A stretch of DNA of 5,533 nucleotides from Dehalococcoidia bacterium. GTDB lineage: Bacteria > Chloroflexota > Dehalococcoidia > Lucifugimonadales > Lucifugimonadaceae. Positions 4,560 through 5,533 of the stretch are shown in pieces. The stretch spans positions 33,143 through 38,675 of the forward strand of contig PACM01000022.1 of the NCBI GenBank assembly GCA_002700125.1. Direction: 5' to 3'. The notes below the pieces were generated by a model. That model had not been told where the DNA came from. It saw only the letters and a list, made by a program, of their open reading frames with translations, and made no database searches. The position numbers and the translations under genes were made by a program. Position 1 is the first letter of the stretch; every line of letters begins with the position of its first letter.

Positions 4560-5533
4560 TTAGAAAGATTTTCTGCGATTATCTCAAGCACATGTTTTGG
4601 CGACTTCTCACTGAAATCTGAAATCTGATGTCTACACGATACACCCGTTATCGCAACTTCTGTATCATGAGAAGACTTTCTTAAATAAGGAATTAATCTG
4701 TCTTCAGCAATCTTCTTAGATATATCATAATGTTCTTTTTCGTATCCAAATGCGCCTGCCATTCCACAACAACCTGAAGGAATTTTCTTCACATTTGCAT
4801 TAGGAATTTTTTTCAGTGTATTAACTGAAATACTTTCTCCTATCATTGTTTTTTCGTGGCAGTGAACTTGTACACAATAAGATTTCTTCTCTGAGTTTTT
4901 ATTGAAATTTAATTTATCAGAATTTTTTGGAATCATTATGAGCTCTTGAATTAAGAATGTATTTTGTACTATCAGTTTTACTCTGTCGTCTTGAGGAAAC
5001 ATGTCAAGATATTCATCTTTTAAGACTGATATGCAACTTGGTTCTGCACCTGCAACAATTGCTCCTTCTTTTACATATTCATAAATCTTATCAATATTAT
5101 ATTTTGCATTTTTTCTTGCAGAATCTAATAACCCTTTTGATATCAAAGGTCTTCCGCAACATTTCTTTTCAATTAATACAACTTTGTATCCCATCGCCCT
5201 CAGAATTCTCACCGACGCTGTGCCCACACTCGGATGATTATAGTTTGTAAATGTGTCATCGAAGAATATCGCTACCCGTTTCTCTGTGCTGATTGTTTTG
5301 TCAAACGATTTCCTAAAGGTAGTCGATGCAATATCTGGTATATTTCTTCTTTTATCAATGTTGAGAAAGTATTCTGAAAAAAACTTAAATACTTTACTTT
5401 TGGCAATGAGATTAAATAATCCAGGCGCTAAAGATCCCATCCAATTTAATTTAGCTATATTTCCTGTGAGTATGGATCTTAGTGGCATTCGATTATGTTT
5501 GTAGAATTGATGCAAGAATTCATATTTAATTTT
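4556..5533 (-). CDS. C-terminal part of a FAD-linked/Fe-S fusion oxidoreductase (D-2-hydroxyacid dehydrogenase, GlcD-GlcF fusion type), 5' end beyond window
   Basis: The frame is open to the right edge, giving 325 visible residues; the start is not in the window. Numbered from the first visible residue, the opening KIKYEFLHQFYK and the MGSLAPGLFN segment (32-41) match the linker that follows the 4Fe-4S domain in fused FAD/Fe-S dehydrogenases of about 950-1000 residues. Two cysteine-rich CCG domains follow. The first includes DDTFTNYNHPSVG (92-104) and CCGRP (125-129). The second includes VHCHEK (223-228), SGCCGMAGAFGYEKEHY (253-269) and GVSCRHQI (297-304). Known relatives, such as D-lactate and D-2-hydroxyglutarate dehydrogenases, oxidise a 2-hydroxy acid at FAD and pass electrons through Fe-S centres, usually to quinone at the inner membrane face. 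The missing N-terminus should hold the FAD_binding_4, FAD-oxidase C and ferredoxin-like domains. The gene is upstream of the GMC gene on the same strand, with an antisense gene between. The specific substrate is unknown. Confidence 0.9.
   Translation of the reverse strand, partial: KIKYEFLHQFYKHNRMPLRSILTGNIAKLNWMGSLAPGLFNLIAKSKVFKFFSEYFLNIDKRRNIPDIASTTFRKSFDKTISTEKRVAIFFDDTFTNYNHPSVGTASVRILRAMGYKVVLIEKKCCGRPLISKGLLDSARKNAKYNIDKIYEYVKEGAIVAGAEPSCISVLKDEYLDMFPQDDRVKLIVQNTFLIQELIMIPKNSDKLNFNKNSEKKSYCVQVHCHEKTMIGESISVNTLKKIPNANVKKIPSGCCGMAGAFGYEKEHYDISKKIAEDRLIPYLRKSSHDTEVAITGVSCRHQISDFSEKSPKHVLEIIAENLSN

Noticed and set aside
4957..5504. Plus-strand open frames at 4957-5250 and 5253-5504
   Set aside because: Both are antisense to the FAD/Fe-S oxidoreductase with its CCG motifs. 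Their leucine- and serine-rich composition is what reading the reverse of that gene would produce.
4556..5533. Truncated pseudogene reading of the FAD/Fe-S gene
   Set aside because: The missing N-terminus is explained by the window edge. The visible frame has no stops or frameshifts, and both cysteine-rich domains are intact.

Overview
This is an AT-rich bacterial window (roughly one-third G+C by eye). It is packed with enzymes that act on hydroxy acids, sugar acids or sugars. Six protein genes fill almost all of it. The largest gap is the 119-bp divergent region at 921-1039, so no stretch over 300 bases lacks a gene. No RNA genes, insertion sequences, CRISPR arrays or clear hairpin terminators were seen. 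The content (an enolase-superfamily dehydratase, an Ldh_2 dehydrogenase, a GMC flavoprotein with its small subunit, and a fused FAD/Fe-S oxidase) and the compact low-GC layout recall marine heterotrophs such as SAR202-type Chloroflexota. That is inference from gene style only, and no phylogenetic marker is present.

Layout: (1) 1-920, minus: a mandelate racemase/muconate lactonizing enzyme family gene that runs off the left edge and lacks its C-terminus. (2) 921-1039: a divergent control region with a good sigma70-type promoter for the leftward gene and a Shine-Dalgarno for a rightward GTG start. (3) 1040-2134, plus: an Ldh_2-family NAD(P)-dependent 2-hydroxyacid dehydrogenase. (4) 2136-2591 and 2594-4195, minus: a gluconate-2-dehydrogenase-subunit-3-like small subunit, preceded in transcription by its GMC flavoprotein with a 2-base gap. 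Their end meets the Ldh_2 gene tail to tail with one base between the stops. (5) 4224-4559, plus: a small multi-spanning membrane protein of unknown function that exactly fills the space between two leftward genes. (6) 4556-5533, minus: the C-terminal third of a large FAD-linked/Fe-S fusion oxidoreductase (D-lactate / D-2-hydroxyglutarate dehydrogenase type) whose N-terminus lies beyond the right edge.

How they may work together (inference): the flavoproteins would oxidise sugars or hydroxy acids and pass electrons to an acceptor, the MR-family enzyme would dehydrate an acid sugar to a 2-keto-3-deoxy acid, and the Ldh_2 enzyme would interconvert a 2-hydroxy and a 2-oxo acid with a nicotinamide cofactor. 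The substrates cannot be read from the sequence. The most unusual points are the antisense membrane gene between the leftward flavoprotein genes, a GMC/small-subunit pair with no visible export signal, an R-x11-Y plus D-x-H pattern in the dehydratase that recalls mannonate dehydratase, and a sharp GC-rich patch inside the GMC gene. Both edge genes are incomplete and easy to mis-start or miss.
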